Positions 1 to 8,753 are shown, counted from the stretch's first letter. The stretch: 64,000 bases of DNA from Lachnospiraceae bacterium (GCA_015056945.1 SVFH01000001.1:84793-148792), one strand, 5' to 3'. Translations and numbers: made by a program. Notes: generated by a model from the sequence alone, not told the origin.

Positions 1-624
1 CTTGTAAAAGATTTTTTGCTCAAAGCTGATTTTGAAGTAATTGAAGCTTCAAATGGAGGAGAAGCGCTTGATCGTTTTTATGAAGATAAAGACATTGCAC
101 TGATTATTTTGGATGTCATGATGCCTGTCATTAATGGATGGGATGTATGTCGTGAAATCAGAGAATCTTCCAAGGTCCCTATTATAATGCTTACGGCCTG
201 CGGAGAAGAAAGAGATGAACTGCTTGGATTTCAGTTAGGCGTTGATGAATATATTTCAAAGCCGTTCAGTCCTAAAATTCTTGTCGCAAGAATTGAGGCG
301 ATTCTTCGAAGAACAAGTAAGCTTCCGGGGGAAGATGTGCTGGTTGCGGGAGGCATTGAAATTGATAAGTCGGCACATGAAGTACGTATCGATGGCGAAT
401 TGATCGAATTGAGTTATAAAGAATTCGAATTATTAACATATTTTGTTGAAAATAAGGGAATTGCCTTGTCGCGTGAAAAAATACTGAATAATGTATGGAA
501 TTACGATTATTTCGGCGATGCAAGAACCATTGATACGCATGTCAAAAAGCTTCGTTCCAAGCTTGGCCAAAAAGGTGAACTGATTAAAACCATTTGGGCG
601 ATGGGGTACAAATTTGAAGCATAG
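1..624 (+). CDS. OmpR/PhoB-family response regulator, 5' end cut by window
   Basis: DNA-binding response regulator whose likely partner is the kinase directly downstream. The frame is open to base 1, so only the first codons (including the acidic pair of beta-1) lie outside the window. Receiver-domain residues visible are the phospho-acceptor Asp in ILDVMMP, the Thr of IIMLTA and the Lys of YISKPF. The last ~95 residues form a winged-helix domain with the typical RTIDTHVKKLRSKLG recognition region and a GYKF end. With the neighbouring kinase it looks like a VanR/VanS-type pair, but no resistance genes follow, so the regulon is unknown. Family assignment is very secure; the target is not. Confidence 0.95.
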   Translation, partial: LVKDFLLKADFEVIEASNGGEALDRFYEDKDIALIILDVMMPVINGWDVCREIRESSKVPIIMLTACGEERDELLGFQLGVDEYISKPFSPKILVARIEAILRRTSKLPGEDVLVAGGIEIDKSAHEVRIDGELIELSYKEFELLTYFVENKGIALSREKILNNVWNYDYFGDARTIDTHVKKLRSKLGQKGELIKTIWAMGYKFEA

Positions 625-647
625 ATTAGCGGAAACGGAGATTTGAA

Positions 648-2114
648 TTGAAAAAATCAATTACAATACAGTTTTCTTTCATTTTCATATCGATTTTAGC
701 GGGAACCATTCTATTGTGTCTGACTGCTAATGTGTTTTTTTTGAAAGACTTTTATATGGCAACGTTACGCAGCAGTTTTATTGATGCATACAATGATGTC
801 AATAACAGTTTCGCCGATACAAAGTATGTTTCGGAATTGACGTTGTATGAGATTGCAGAAATAAGCAGACGTTATGATGTTGAAATATTGATTGTTGATT
901 CTGCAGCCACCGTGGTTCTTTCTGCCGGAATGGAAAGTGAAGATGAACGTGAACAGCTGTTGAATGTTATTCTTTCACAAAATGATACGTTGTTGTCTAA
1001 TACAAAGTCTAAATATTATTTCCTTCATACGCAGGATGTTCGTGCAAACCAATCATATATGGAGATGCTTGGCGTGCTTGATAATGATTATCGATTTTAT
1101 TTTAGGGCTCCGCTTGAAAATATTGAAAATCATGTTGCGGTGGCAAATCGGTTTTTGATTCAGGTGTCCGGTGTCGCAATTATCATTGGTGTTCTCGTAA
1201 TTGTATATATGACAAGAAGGGTAACAACGCCGATTAAACAGCTGGCTCATATTTCAAACAGAATGGCAAATCTTGATTTCAGTGCGCATTATGAATCGTC
1301 CGGGGATAATGAAGTAGATATGCTCGGCAGACATATGAATGTTATGTCCAATAAGCTCGAAAATACGATTTCCAAGCTGAAAACTGCCAATGTTGAGCTT
1401 CAAAAAGACATTGAAAGAAAAAATAAAAACGAAGAATTGCGAAAAGAATTTCTGACAAATATCTCACATGAATTAAAAACGCCGATTGCGTTGATTCAGG
1501 GATATGCAGAAGGCTTAAAAGACGGAATTCAGGACGATCCCGAGAGTAGAAATTTCTATTGTGATGTAATTATTGACGAAGCAAACCGTATGAATAATAT
1601 GGTTCGTAATCTTATGAATTTAAGTGAGATTGAAGCCGGTAAAAACACGGCGAAACTCGAACGCGTAAATTTGACGGATCTGGTAGAAAATATTCTTCGT
1701 TCTCTGGAACTTACGTTTGAACAGAAGGAAATCAAGTTGATTGTGCAATACGAAAAAGATACTTATGTCTGGGCAGATGCATTCCAGATAGAAGAAGTGG
1801 TTCGTAACTATATTACAAATGCGATAAATCATATCGGAGGCGACAGGATTCTTTCAATTACATTTACGAAATTGGAGAAGAGAATCCGTGTTAATGTGTT
1901 CAATAGCGGACAACCGATTCCTGAAGAAAGCATTCCTTTGATTTGGGATAAATTCTATAAAGTTGATAAAGCAAGAACCCGTGAATACGGCGGCAGCGGC
2001 GTTGGCTTATCCATTGTTAAGGCGATTATGGAATCTATGGATTGTAAGTATGGCGTTCATAATCATGATAATGGTGTTTCTTTCTATTTTGAGGTGGAAT
2101 CCATCAAAGAATGA
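648..2114 (+). CDS. Two-component sensor histidine kinase (VanS-like)
   Basis: Membrane sensor kinase expected to phosphorylate the upstream regulator; the genes are 23 bases apart. Transmembrane segments at about residues 8-32 and 168-188 bracket an extracytoplasmic sensor region of ~135 residues with no recognised domain. A HAMP linker follows (about 190-242), then the dimerisation/phosphoacceptor segment with His274 in NISHELKTP. The ATPase domain has an N-box (NYITNAINH), a G1 region reading FNSGQPIPEE and a G2 box GGSGVGLSIVKAI. The Asn-for-Asp G1 region and the WDKFYKVDKAR stretch are usual for VanS-like kinases and do not imply loss of activity. The start is TTG, preceded by a weak GGAG. 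Confidence 0.93.
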   Translation: MKKSITIQFSFIFISILAGTILLCLTANVFFLKDFYMATLRSSFIDAYNDVNNSFADTKYVSELTLYEIAEISRRYDVEILIVDSAATVVLSAGMESEDEREQLLNVILSQNDTLLSNTKSKYYFLHTQDVRANQSYMEMLGVLDNDYRFYFRAPLENIENHVAVANRFLIQVSGVAIIIGVLVIVYMTRRVTTPIKQLAHISNRMANLDFSAHYESSGDNEVDMLGRHMNVMSNKLENTISKLKTANVELQKDIERKNKNEELRKEFLTNISHELKTPIALIQGYAEGLKDGIQDDPESRNFYCDVIIDEANRMNNMVRNLMNLSEIEAGKNTAKLERVNLTDLVENILRSLELTFEQKEIKLIVQYEKDTYVWADAFQIEEVVRNYITNAINHIGGDRILSITFTKLEKRIRVNVFNSGQPIPEESIPLIWDKFYKVDKARTREYGGSGVGLSIVKAIMESMDCKYGVHNHDNGVSFYFEVESIKE

Positions 2115-2143
2115 TTGACCTTTTGGTGGCGAATTGTTATGAT
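2115..2143 (+). promoter_or_regulatory. Sigma-A-type promoter for the lipoprotein gene
   Basis: TTGACC, 17-base spacer, TATGAT. The -35 box begins on the base after the kinase stop codon, so the lipoprotein and PilZ genes can be transcribed separately from the two-component genes. Inferred from sequence only. Confidence 0.6.
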
Positions 2144-2193
2144 GAAAAATAGAAGAAAACTTCATTTTCTTGTAACAGAAAGAGAGGCGAAAA

Positions 2194-2946
2194 ATGAAAA
2201 AACAACATGTTGTAATTGCTCTTTTTTGTTTAGTTGTAATGATGTTTAGTGCATGTTATTCTGCAATACCTGATATGACTGCCGAGGAAGAGGCGCGTAT
2301 TACACAATATATGGCAAATCTTTTACTTGAGTATGATACCAATTATCAATCGGCCTATTTGAAAGCAGATGAGAAAGCTGCCGCTTTGGCGAAAGAAGAG
2401 GCTGTTCGTCAAAAAGCTGAACAGATTCGTAAAGAAGAGGAAATGATTCGTAAAGAGAAAGAAGAAGCAAACAAACCGGATGACATCGAAGTGTCAGAAG
2501 GCAATGCAAATGCGGATGGTGATTTAGAATCTTTCAATGAATATCTTGGTTTTGATAAAATCGATATCAGTTATCTTGGTAAAACTTTCTGCATGAGATA
2601 TCCGGAATCCGAAGAGATTGTTTCTTTTGCAATGACACCGTCAGAAGGAAATGAATTTGTTATACTTAATTTTGAACTGAACAACACATCCGGTGCTGAT
2701 TATTTTATTGATATGATGGACGAGGGCAATTATTTCGTTCTTCGATTCAATGAAACAGAACAGAAAAGAGCTCTTACAACTTTGTTAGAAGAGGATTTAT
2801 CTATCTATTCTGATACGTTGTCGCCGGGAGATAAACGAAAAGTTGTTCTTGTATTTGAAAAACCGCTTGATTTAGAATTAGATTCTCCTGAACTTGAGGT
2901 GCGTTCTCTTGCCAGGGATATTTATAAAAAAATACCTTTAGATTAA
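2194..2946 (+). CDS. Secreted lipoprotein of unknown function
   Basis: A signal peptide ends in the lipobox FSAC with Cys21 as the lipidated residue, so the protein is predicted to be anchored on the outer face of the membrane. Residues ~55-95 are rich in Lys, Glu and Ala with repeated KEEE/RKEKEE segments and probably form a coiled coil. A Ser/Asn/Asp linker leads to a C-terminal globular region (about 115-250) with alternating hydrophobic strands (FVILNFELNNTSG, RKVVLVFEKP), reminiscent of the immunoglobulin-like DUF4352-type domains found in Gram-positive lipoproteins; that resemblance is inference. It has its own promoter and a good RBS (GAGAGGCG). No function can be assigned. Confidence 0.85.
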   Translation: MKKQHVVIALFCLVVMMFSACYSAIPDMTAEEEARITQYMANLLLEYDTNYQSAYLKADEKAAALAKEEAVRQKAEQIRKEEEMIRKEKEEANKPDDIEVSEGNANADGDLESFNEYLGFDKIDISYLGKTFCMRYPESEEIVSFAMTPSEGNEFVILNFELNNTSGADYFIDMMDEGNYFVLRFNETEQKRALTTLLEEDLSIYSDTLSPGDKRKVVLVFEKPLDLELDSPELEVRSLARDIYKKIPLD

Positions 2947-2974
2947 TTTAAAATGCATTTAGAAGGGAGCCGTT

Positions 2975-3313
2975 ATGGAAGAAAGAAGAAAGTACAAACG
3001 AATTGAATTAGATGCTAAACTTATGGTTAAACGTCTTGATGATGGTAATAATGAAGAAGTCATTATTGAAGTCTTTGATATTTCTAAAGGAGGTATTGGC
3101 TTTTTCTGCAAGCGTCCGTTACAGATAGGATCTGTTTATGAGGCTTACCTCACACTTTGGACGAAGGAAGTGATTCATGCATTTGTGGAAATCATTCGAA
3201 TCAATAAGACAGAGAATTCCTTTTCTTATGGCGGTACATTTATCGGCATGCCGGAAATGGATCAGAAACGTATCGAGATTTACGAAACAGTTCAATCTGA
3301 ATTGGGAGAATAA
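2975..3313 (+). CDS. PilZ-domain protein, probable c-di-GMP receptor
   Basis: Single-domain 112-residue PilZ protein. Both ligand-binding signatures of the family are present: the N-terminal RxxxR (Arg5 to Arg9 in RRKYKR) and DxSxxG (Asp35-Ile-Ser37-Lys-Gly-Gly40), which bind cyclic di-GMP in characterised PilZ proteins. It is cytoplasmic, with no signal or membrane segment. It follows the lipoprotein by 28 bases with RBS GAAGGGAG, so the two are probably cotranscribed and may act together, but no diguanylate cyclase or motility gene is nearby to name the output. A complete binding motif makes real ligand binding likely. Confidence 0.9.
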   Translation: MEERRKYKRIELDAKLMVKRLDDGNNEEVIIEVFDISKGGIGFFCKRPLQIGSVYEAYLTLWTKEVIHAFVEIIRINKTENSFSYGGTFIGMPEMDQKRIEIYETVQSELGE

Positions 3314-3371
3314 TATTTTCCATAATTGTTCTAAATTTTCAAAAGTTTTTGTTTAATTTGCCACAAAAGCA

Positions 3372-3400
3372 TTGAAAAATCTGAAAAAAATTGGTAAAAT
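3372..3400 (+). promoter_or_regulatory. Sigma-A-type promoter for the EF-G-like gene
   Basis: TTGAAA, 17-base spacer, TAAAAT, with about 70 bases of leader before the ATG. Together with the terminator after the gene this indicates a single-gene transcript. Confidence 0.6.
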
Positions 3401-3476
3401 AAACAAGTGGAACAATAAAAGGGGTTACAACCAATGAATTGCGTGTTCCATAATTTGAAAATTTGGAGGAAACAAT

Positions 3477-5567
3477 ATGAACATTTACACAACAGACAAA
3501 ATACGTAACGTTGTTTTGCTTGGTCACGGTGGTTGTGGTAAGACCAGTTTGGCGGAAGCAATGGCGTATCTTGCAGGATTGACCTCACGAATGGGAAAAG
3601 TAACGGATGGTAACACCGTTAGTGATTATGGCAAAGAAGAAATTAAAAGAGGTATTTCAATTTCGACATCCATTATTTCTATGGAATGGAATGATGTGAA
3701 GTTTAACATTATGGATACACCGGGATTTTTCGACTTTGTTGGTGAAGTTGAAGAAGCTTGTTCTGCGGCAGATGCAGCGATTATCGTTGTTTCCGGTAAG
3801 GCCGGTATTGAAGTCGGAACCGAACGCGCATGGGATTTATGTGAGAAGTATAAATTGCCGCGTATGTTTTTTGTTACGGAAATGGATATCGATAATGCTT
3901 CATATCGTCAGGTTGTAGAAGATTTAACCGAAAAGTATGGCAAAAAGATTGCTCCGTTCCATTTGCCGATTCGCGAAAATGAAAAGTTTGTCGGCTATGT
4001 AAATGTTATTGCTGAGCAAGGCTATCGCTGGGAAGGTAAGGAAGTTGTAGAATGCGATATTCCTGATGCTAATAAAGAGTATCTTGATAATTATCGTGAA
4101 ACGTTAATGGAGGCAATTGCCGAAACCAGTGAAGATTTAATGGAGCGTTATTTTGCAGGAGAAACATTCTCTGAGAATGAAATCCGTGCTGCACTTCGTG
4201 TTTCTGTAAATGATTGCAGTATCGTTCCTATATCCATGGGTTCAAATGTTCTTTGTCAGGGTATTTATACTTTGATGGATGATATTATGAAATACATGCC
4301 TTCACCTGACAACGAAACTGTTGCCGGCATTGATTTGAAGACGAATGAAGTATTTGAAGCTAATTATGATTTCTCCAAAACGAAATCTGCATATATTTTC
4401 AAAACGCTTGTTGATCCGTTTATCGGAAAGTATTCTATGATTAAGGTAATGTCAGGTGTACTTAAAACCGATGATTTGATGTACAACGATGAGAAAGACG
4501 TCGAGGAAAAGATTGGCAAGATTTACGTAATGCAGGGTAATAAACCGATTGAAGTTAACGAATTACATGCAGGTGATATTGGTGCCTTGGCTAAGATTAC
4601 GGCAGCAAGAACCGGTAATACACTTTCAACGAAATCACATATTATTCGTTATGGAAAGGCAGAGCTTCCTGTTCCGTATACATACAAACGTTATCATGCA
4701 GTAAATAAGGGAGATGTTGATAAGATTGCACAGTCTTTACAGAAAATGATGCATGAAGATCAGACATTAAAAGCTGTAAATGATGCTGAGAATAAACAGA
4801 TGCTTCTTTATGGAATGGGTGATTTACACCTTGATGTAGTGGTTAGTCGTTTGCTAAACGAATATAAAGTTGGCATCGAGTTGACTAAGCCGAAAATTGC
4901 GTTCCGCGAAACAATTAAGAAAAAATCCGATGTTGAATATAAGTATAAGAAACAGTCCGGCGGACATGGTCAGTATGGTCATGTAAAGATGCGTTTTGAA
5001 TCATCAGGAGATATGGAATCGCCGTATGTATTTGAAGAATGCGTTGTTGGTGGTGCTGTCCCCAAAAACTTCTTCCCTGCTGTTGAAAAGGGCTTGCAGG
5101 AAGCAGTGCTTCGTGGACCTATGGCTGCATATCCGGTTGTTGGTGTAAAGGCTACATTATATGATGGTTCTTATCATCCCGTAGATTCCTCTGAAATGGC
5201 ATTTAAGATGGCTGCAAGTCAGGCATTTAAAAAAGGATTTATGGAAGCAGGACCGATTCTCCTTGAACCGATTGCTTCTTTGAAGGTTACTGTACCTGAT
5301 AAGTATACCGGCGATGTTATGGGAGATTTGAATAAGCGTAGAGGTCGTGTTCTTGGTATGAATCCTGTGGGCAACGGAAAGACTGTTGTTGAAGCTGATA
5401 TTCCAATGATGAGTCTTTTCGGATATTGTACTGATTTGCGTTCCATGACCGGTGGTCGCGGTGATTACATGTATGAGTTTGCACGCTATGAACAGGCTCC
5501 TTCTGATGTTCAGGATGCAGAAGTGAAAGCAAGAGCAGAGAAAGTTGCTGCAAGTAATGAAGAATAA
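3477..5567 (+). CDS. Elongation factor G-like translational GTPase (divergent paralogue)
   Basis: A 696-residue protein with EF-G layout: G domain, domain II, then domains III-V (SGGHGQYGHVKMRFE region and RRGRVLGM region). The P-loop is GHGGCGKT (residues 16-23). Two nucleotide-handling motifs differ from true EF-G: the DTPGH motif reads DTPGF (residues 80-84), lacking the catalytic His, and the NKxD specificity motif reads TEMD (134-137). It therefore belongs to the EF-G-like (EF-G2/FusA-like) branch, not canonical FusA. It is unlikely to be a Tet(M)-type ribosomal protection protein, because nothing around it suggests resistance. RBS TTTGGAGG; isolated transcription unit. The role in translation is not established. 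Confidence 0.9.
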   Translation: MNIYTTDKIRNVVLLGHGGCGKTSLAEAMAYLAGLTSRMGKVTDGNTVSDYGKEEIKRGISISTSIISMEWNDVKFNIMDTPGFFDFVGEVEEACSAADAAIIVVSGKAGIEVGTERAWDLCEKYKLPRMFFVTEMDIDNASYRQVVEDLTEKYGKKIAPFHLPIRENEKFVGYVNVIAEQGYRWEGKEVVECDIPDANKEYLDNYRETLMEAIAETSEDLMERYFAGETFSENEIRAALRVSVNDCSIVPISMGSNVLCQGIYTLMDDIMKYMPSPDNETVAGIDLKTNEVFEANYDFSKTKSAYIFKTLVDPFIGKYSMIKVMSGVLKTDDLMYNDEKDVEEKIGKIYVMQGNKPIEVNELHAGDIGALAKITAARTGNTLSTKSHIIRYGKAELPVPYTYKRYHAVNKGDVDKIAQSLQKMMHEDQTLKAVNDAENKQMLLYGMGDLHLDVVVSRLLNEYKVGIELTKPKIAFRETIKKKSDVEYKYKKQSGGHGQYGHVKMRFESSGDMESPYVFEECVVGGAVPKNFFPAVEKGLQEAVLRGPMAAYPVVGVKATLYDGSYHPVDSSEMAFKMAASQAFKKGFMEAGPILLEPIASLKVTVPDKYTGDVMGDLNKRRGRVLGMNPVGNGKTVVEADIPMMSLFGYCTDLRSMTGGRGDYMYEFARYEQAPSDVQDAEVKARAEKVAASNEE

Positions 5568-5580
5568 ATTGTTATTTTTA

Positions 5581-5608
5581 GGGACACCACGTTAGGTGTC
5601 CCTTTTTT
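5581..5608 (+). terminator. Rho-independent terminator after EF-G-like gene
   Basis: Perfect 8-bp stem GGGACACC / GGTGTCCC with a 6-base loop, followed by six T. It lies 13 bases after the stop codon and separates this gene from the TIR protein. Confidence 0.9.
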
Positions 5609-5695
5609 CTTTGCATTATCTTGTGTTTTACCTCTGTTGTGTGTTATATTAAATTAGTTGTATTGTTAAGATTTTTATCGAGAGGGAATTTTAGT

Positions 5696-7930
5696 ATGGC
5701 AGACGTTTTTATAAGTCACAGTTCAAAAGATAAGGAGATTGCAGACCGTTTGTGCGAGTATTTGGAACGTAATGGTTTGAAGTGTTGGATTGCACCGAGA
5801 AATATTGAACCCGGGTGTGAATGGCCTGTTGCAATCAGTGAAGCAATTCAAAATGTTAAAATCATGGTTGTGATTTATAGTCATAATGCGGCTTCATCAA
5901 CGCAGGTTCCTAAAGAATTAACATTAGCCGACAAAAGAAAGAAGAGGATCATTCCTTATAAAATTGATGATGCTGATTTGGAAGGTTCGTTTGACTATTT
6001 TTTGTCAAGTGCACATTGGATAATGGAAGATAAAGCAAATCCGGATGCATCATTTGCCGAATTACGCAAGGTTATTTGCAATTCCATCGGCTTTATAATG
6101 CCACAGGAACTTGAGGCAGCTTCACATATATCGGAAGACAATATTCACCAAACTGTGATTACACAACCGGTATCTTCAAAAGAGGTCAAAACGGTTTCCG
6201 GTCCGGTGAAAAATAAGACCAAAAAGAAAAAGGCATGGTTACTTCCTGTTTGTATCGGAGGTGGTATCGTCGCTTTGGGGCTTCTTTTGTTCTTTGTTAT
6301 AGGAATTGCGCTTATCGGCGTCGGATTAAGCAGTTCTTCCGGAACAAATAATATGAATGCTTCGTCTGATAAGGTTTCTCCGGCATCTGATTTTCAGTAT
6401 TTGGTAGACCCTGAAGGAGTTGTAATTACGAAATATATCGGAACCGAAGAAGAAGTAGTGGTACCATCGGAGATTTCCGGAACTTCGGTTGTAGAGATTT
6501 CTAATAATGCATTTGCAAATAATACTGAAATTAAGACAGTATATTTACCGAATTCAATTCTTTTTATTGAATATGGGGCATTTTGTAACTCATCAGTTGA
6601 AAAAGTATTTTTGCCGAAAAATCTTACACGAATATGTTCTTATGCCTTTTATGGTTGTAAAAATTTAAAGCAAATTACTTTTCCGAATACAATAGAACGA
6701 ATAGAACCTTATGCATTTGGTGAGAGCGGTTTGGAGGAACTTGTATTACCGAATTCTGTACAGCATATTATGGAGTTTTCTTTTTATAATTGTACAAAAT
6801 TAAAGAGTATAACGTTCTCTGAAAATTTAAAAAGTATTGGAACAGGGGCTTTTGCTTTTACAGCAGTTGCAGAAGTAAACTTGCCTGATTCGATTCGTCA
6901 TTTATCCGCTGAAGTCTTTATGGAATGTGATGAATTGGTTAGTATTAAGTTTCCCCGTGACATAACTTCTATTCCTTCGCATTTCCTGTATTCATGTTCG
7001 AAACTTAAAGATGTTACGTTCCCGAGCGGATTGCTTAAAATTGATTATTATGCGTTTGGATTTACAGCACTTGAAAAGGTTGATCTTTCGAATACTCCGT
7101 TGATTTCGATTGAATATGGTGCTTTTGAATCTTGTATAAATTTGAATGAAGTAATATTTCCGAATTCGCTAATTGTTATTGAAGATAGGGCATTTCGGGC
7201 GTGTGCGTCTTTGTCGGATGTTTATTTGCCGGAGCGGTTTCAGTACCTTTATTCTACAGCATTTGAATTGTCTGATAAAATTAAGGTTTATTTTGAAGAT
7301 AAAGAATTTTTGTATGATGAATTGTCCGGATTATCCGTTAAGATGAACGAAAAGCTTGCATCTAAATTTACATCTACCTTAACAGATGATGGTTTACGAA
7401 TCGATTCTTACATTGGCACGGATATGTGTGTGGTTGTGCCGGAGACCATAAATGGAGTTTCGGTTACTTCGCTTGGAAGTAATGCATTTTTCAGCAATAA
7501 AGAACTGCTTTTTATTTTCTTGCCTTATACATTGCACACGATAGAAGCGAATGCATTTATGTATTGTTCTAATTTGCAGATGGTTTCGGGAGGAGAAAGT
7601 GTGACAACTGTTGGTGATTCTGCATTTGCCTTGTCAGGTTTGATTGAACCATTCTTACCGTTAGGTGTTACAAATATTCCGATGAATATGTTTTATGGTT
7701 GCAATAACTTGACGAATATATATGTACATAAGTATGTTACGGCTGTTTATCCTATGGCATTTGCTTATTGTGAATCTTTGGATACGATTAGTTTTACCGA
7801 AACAACGAAAGAGATTTCATGGGATGCTTTCACGGAATCTTTTGCGGTAAATGTATATGTACCATATTATTCCTATTCATATGAGCAATTAGAATTAATA
7901 CCGAACCTTGTTGATTATCAGGGGTATTAA
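5696..7930 (+). CDS. TIR domain-transmembrane-BspA-type leucine-rich-repeat protein
   Basis: A 744-residue chimera. Residues 1-~135 are a TIR_2-type domain: DVFISHSSKDKEIA, then WIAPRNIEPG, and an SSTQVPKELTLA helix whose Glu74 sits where bacterial TIR NADases keep their catalytic Glu. A polar linker ends in KNKTKKKK, followed by one membrane helix (about 181-210). Residues ~235-735 are BspA/LRR_5 repeats of the pattern L-P-x-S/T-I-x-x-I-x-x-x-A-F-x-x-C. Lys before the helix predicts TIR inside and repeats outside. An upstream in-frame TTG exists, but the ATG with RBS AGAGGGAA fits the conserved MADVFISHSS start. Monocistronic after a terminator. NAD cleavage and ligand sensing are inference; a scaffold role is equally possible. 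Confidence 0.9.
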   Translation: MADVFISHSSKDKEIADRLCEYLERNGLKCWIAPRNIEPGCEWPVAISEAIQNVKIMVVIYSHNAASSTQVPKELTLADKRKKRIIPYKIDDADLEGSFDYFLSSAHWIMEDKANPDASFAELRKVICNSIGFIMPQELEAASHISEDNIHQTVITQPVSSKEVKTVSGPVKNKTKKKKAWLLPVCIGGGIVALGLLLFFVIGIALIGVGLSSSSGTNNMNASSDKVSPASDFQYLVDPEGVVITKYIGTEEEVVVPSEISGTSVVEISNNAFANNTEIKTVYLPNSILFIEYGAFCNSSVEKVFLPKNLTRICSYAFYGCKNLKQITFPNTIERIEPYAFGESGLEELVLPNSVQHIMEFSFYNCTKLKSITFSENLKSIGTGAFAFTAVAEVNLPDSIRHLSAEVFMECDELVSIKFPRDITSIPSHFLYSCSKLKDVTFPSGLLKIDYYAFGFTALEKVDLSNTPLISIEYGAFESCINLNEVIFPNSLIVIEDRAFRACASLSDVYLPERFQYLYSTAFELSDKIKVYFEDKEFLYDELSGLSVKMNEKLASKFTSTLTDDGLRIDSYIGTDMCVVVPETINGVSVTSLGSNAFFSNKELLFIFLPYTLHTIEANAFMYCSNLQMVSGGESVTTVGDSAFALSGLIEPFLPLGVTNIPMNMFYGCNNLTNIYVHKYVTAVYPMAFAYCESLDTISFTETTKEISWDAFTESFAVNVYVPYYSYSYEQLELIPNLVDYQGY

Positions 7931-7946
7931 AAAATGAAAAAATGGA

Positions 7947-7991
7947 TTTTCCTGCAGATGCACCCAAAGATGATGCAATGCTGCAGGAAAA
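7947..7991. repeat. 11-bp inverted repeat in the TIR-LRR / minus-strand gene gap
   Basis: Perfect arms TTTTCCTGCAG and CTGCAGGAAAA separated by 23 bases, just after the TIR-LRR stop. There is no T-run after either arm, so it is not a classical terminator. The remaining bases up to the converging gene hold only a 28-codon frame (7942-8028) without an RBS; nothing else was recognised. Confidence 0.5.
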
Positions 7992-8078
7992 GAAGAAGTT
8001 ACTGATAAGTTTACAGGAATCATTGTAAAAAAATTATCATTCCGGAAGAAATGTTTCTGTTATTATGAAACCTTAATA

Positions 8079-8351
8079 TTATTCGATGTGATATTGTTTT
8101 AATATTTTTTGAATCAATACCTGTTCCTGGGGTGTTGCAGTTTGTTTGATTTGACTTGCAAGCAAGAGAATGTCTGCATTGCTGAAGGTAATGCCGGCGT
8201 CTCTTGCTTCTTTCATTTTTTTCTTCATGAATTGCATGCCTTCGGTTTTGTCTTTGAACTTAGATGCTTCTTCGGTAAAAGAAGCCATAAAAGCTTTCTT
8301 TTCTTCTGAAAGCGCTATTTTCTTACTTAAATCATCAAGATTGATACTCAT
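8079..8351 (-). CDS. Small conserved-looking hypothetical protein (90 aa)
   Basis: Soluble, charged, mostly helical 90-residue protein with no signal peptide, membrane segment or recognised motif. Its ATG overlaps the stop of the upstream minus-strand gene by four bases (ATGA arrangement), so the two are translationally coupled and probably work together. Tail (LLLASQIKQTATPQEQVLIQ) is amphipathic. An RBS (GGAGG) lies inside the end of the upstream gene. It is the last gene of this minus-strand unit and converges on the TIR-LRR gene. Function unknown. Confidence 0.75.
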   Translation of the reverse strand: MSINLDDLSKKIALSEEKKAFMASFTEEASKFKDKTEGMQFMKKKMKEARDAGITFSNADILLLASQIKQTATPQEQVLIQKILKQYHIE

Positions 8352-8716
8352 TCATTATCCTCCTTCATGGACATCATTTCCTGATACATCTGCATTGTTT
8401 CCATCATTTCCTCCATTTGATTGATACTTTCACGTTGTTCAGGGGGAAGTTCTTCTTTTAATTTTTTGAGTATATTCTCCATTGACGGTTTTTCCGGCTC
8501 TTTTATGTATCTGCCTGCATTTACTTCGTTTAGTAATTGTATGGATTGTCTTAATTCCATTACTTTAATAAGAAGCTCGACTTTGCAACGGAGCGAAGTG
8601 TCAAGAAACTGGCAGAAAATACGAAGCATACATAGCTGTGTTTGCGAAAGTATTTCTGAATGATCTGAATTGTTTGGCTGGTTTGTATTGCAAGAATCTC
8701 TGTCAAAAATTATCAT
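8348..8716 (-). CDS. Small hypothetical protein (122 aa), coupled to the next gene
   Basis: Soluble, helix-rich protein with Met- and Glu-rich C-terminal repeats (MEEMMETMQMYQEMMSMKED) that look like a short coiled coil. No homologous family was recognised. Start ATG with RBS AGAGAGGG seven to eight bases upstream. The downstream partner overlaps it by four bases. A TATACA-like -10 lies just upstream, but no convincing -35 was found. The unit sits between the TIR-LRR gene and a cysteine-rich protein gene, all on the strand opposite the surface-protein genes; whether that is meaningful is unknown. Confidence 0.7.
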   Translation of the reverse strand: MIIFDRDSCNTNQPNNSDHSEILSQTQLCMLRIFCQFLDTSLRCKVELLIKVMELRQSIQLLNEVNAGRYIKEPEKPSMENILKKLKEELPPEQRESINQMEEMMETMQMYQEMMSMKEDNE

Positions 8717-8753
8717 CTATCAATCCCTCTCTTGTATAATCTATGCATACCGC

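Noticed and set aside
3477..5567. Tetracycline ribosomal protection (TetM-like) protein
   Set aside because: The sequence has EF-G layout with an altered G domain, but no neighbouring resistance or mobile gene and no feature specific to Tet proteins. An EF-G-like paralogue is the safer call.
5696..7930. Thoeris or other anti-phage TIR system
   Set aside because: No ThsA, SIR2 or other defence gene is adjacent, and the TIR is fused to a surface-type LRR domain.
7942..8028. 28-codon open frame after the TIR-LRR gene
   Set aside because: No RBS, no recognisable similarity, and overlaps an inverted repeat; kept only as an observation.
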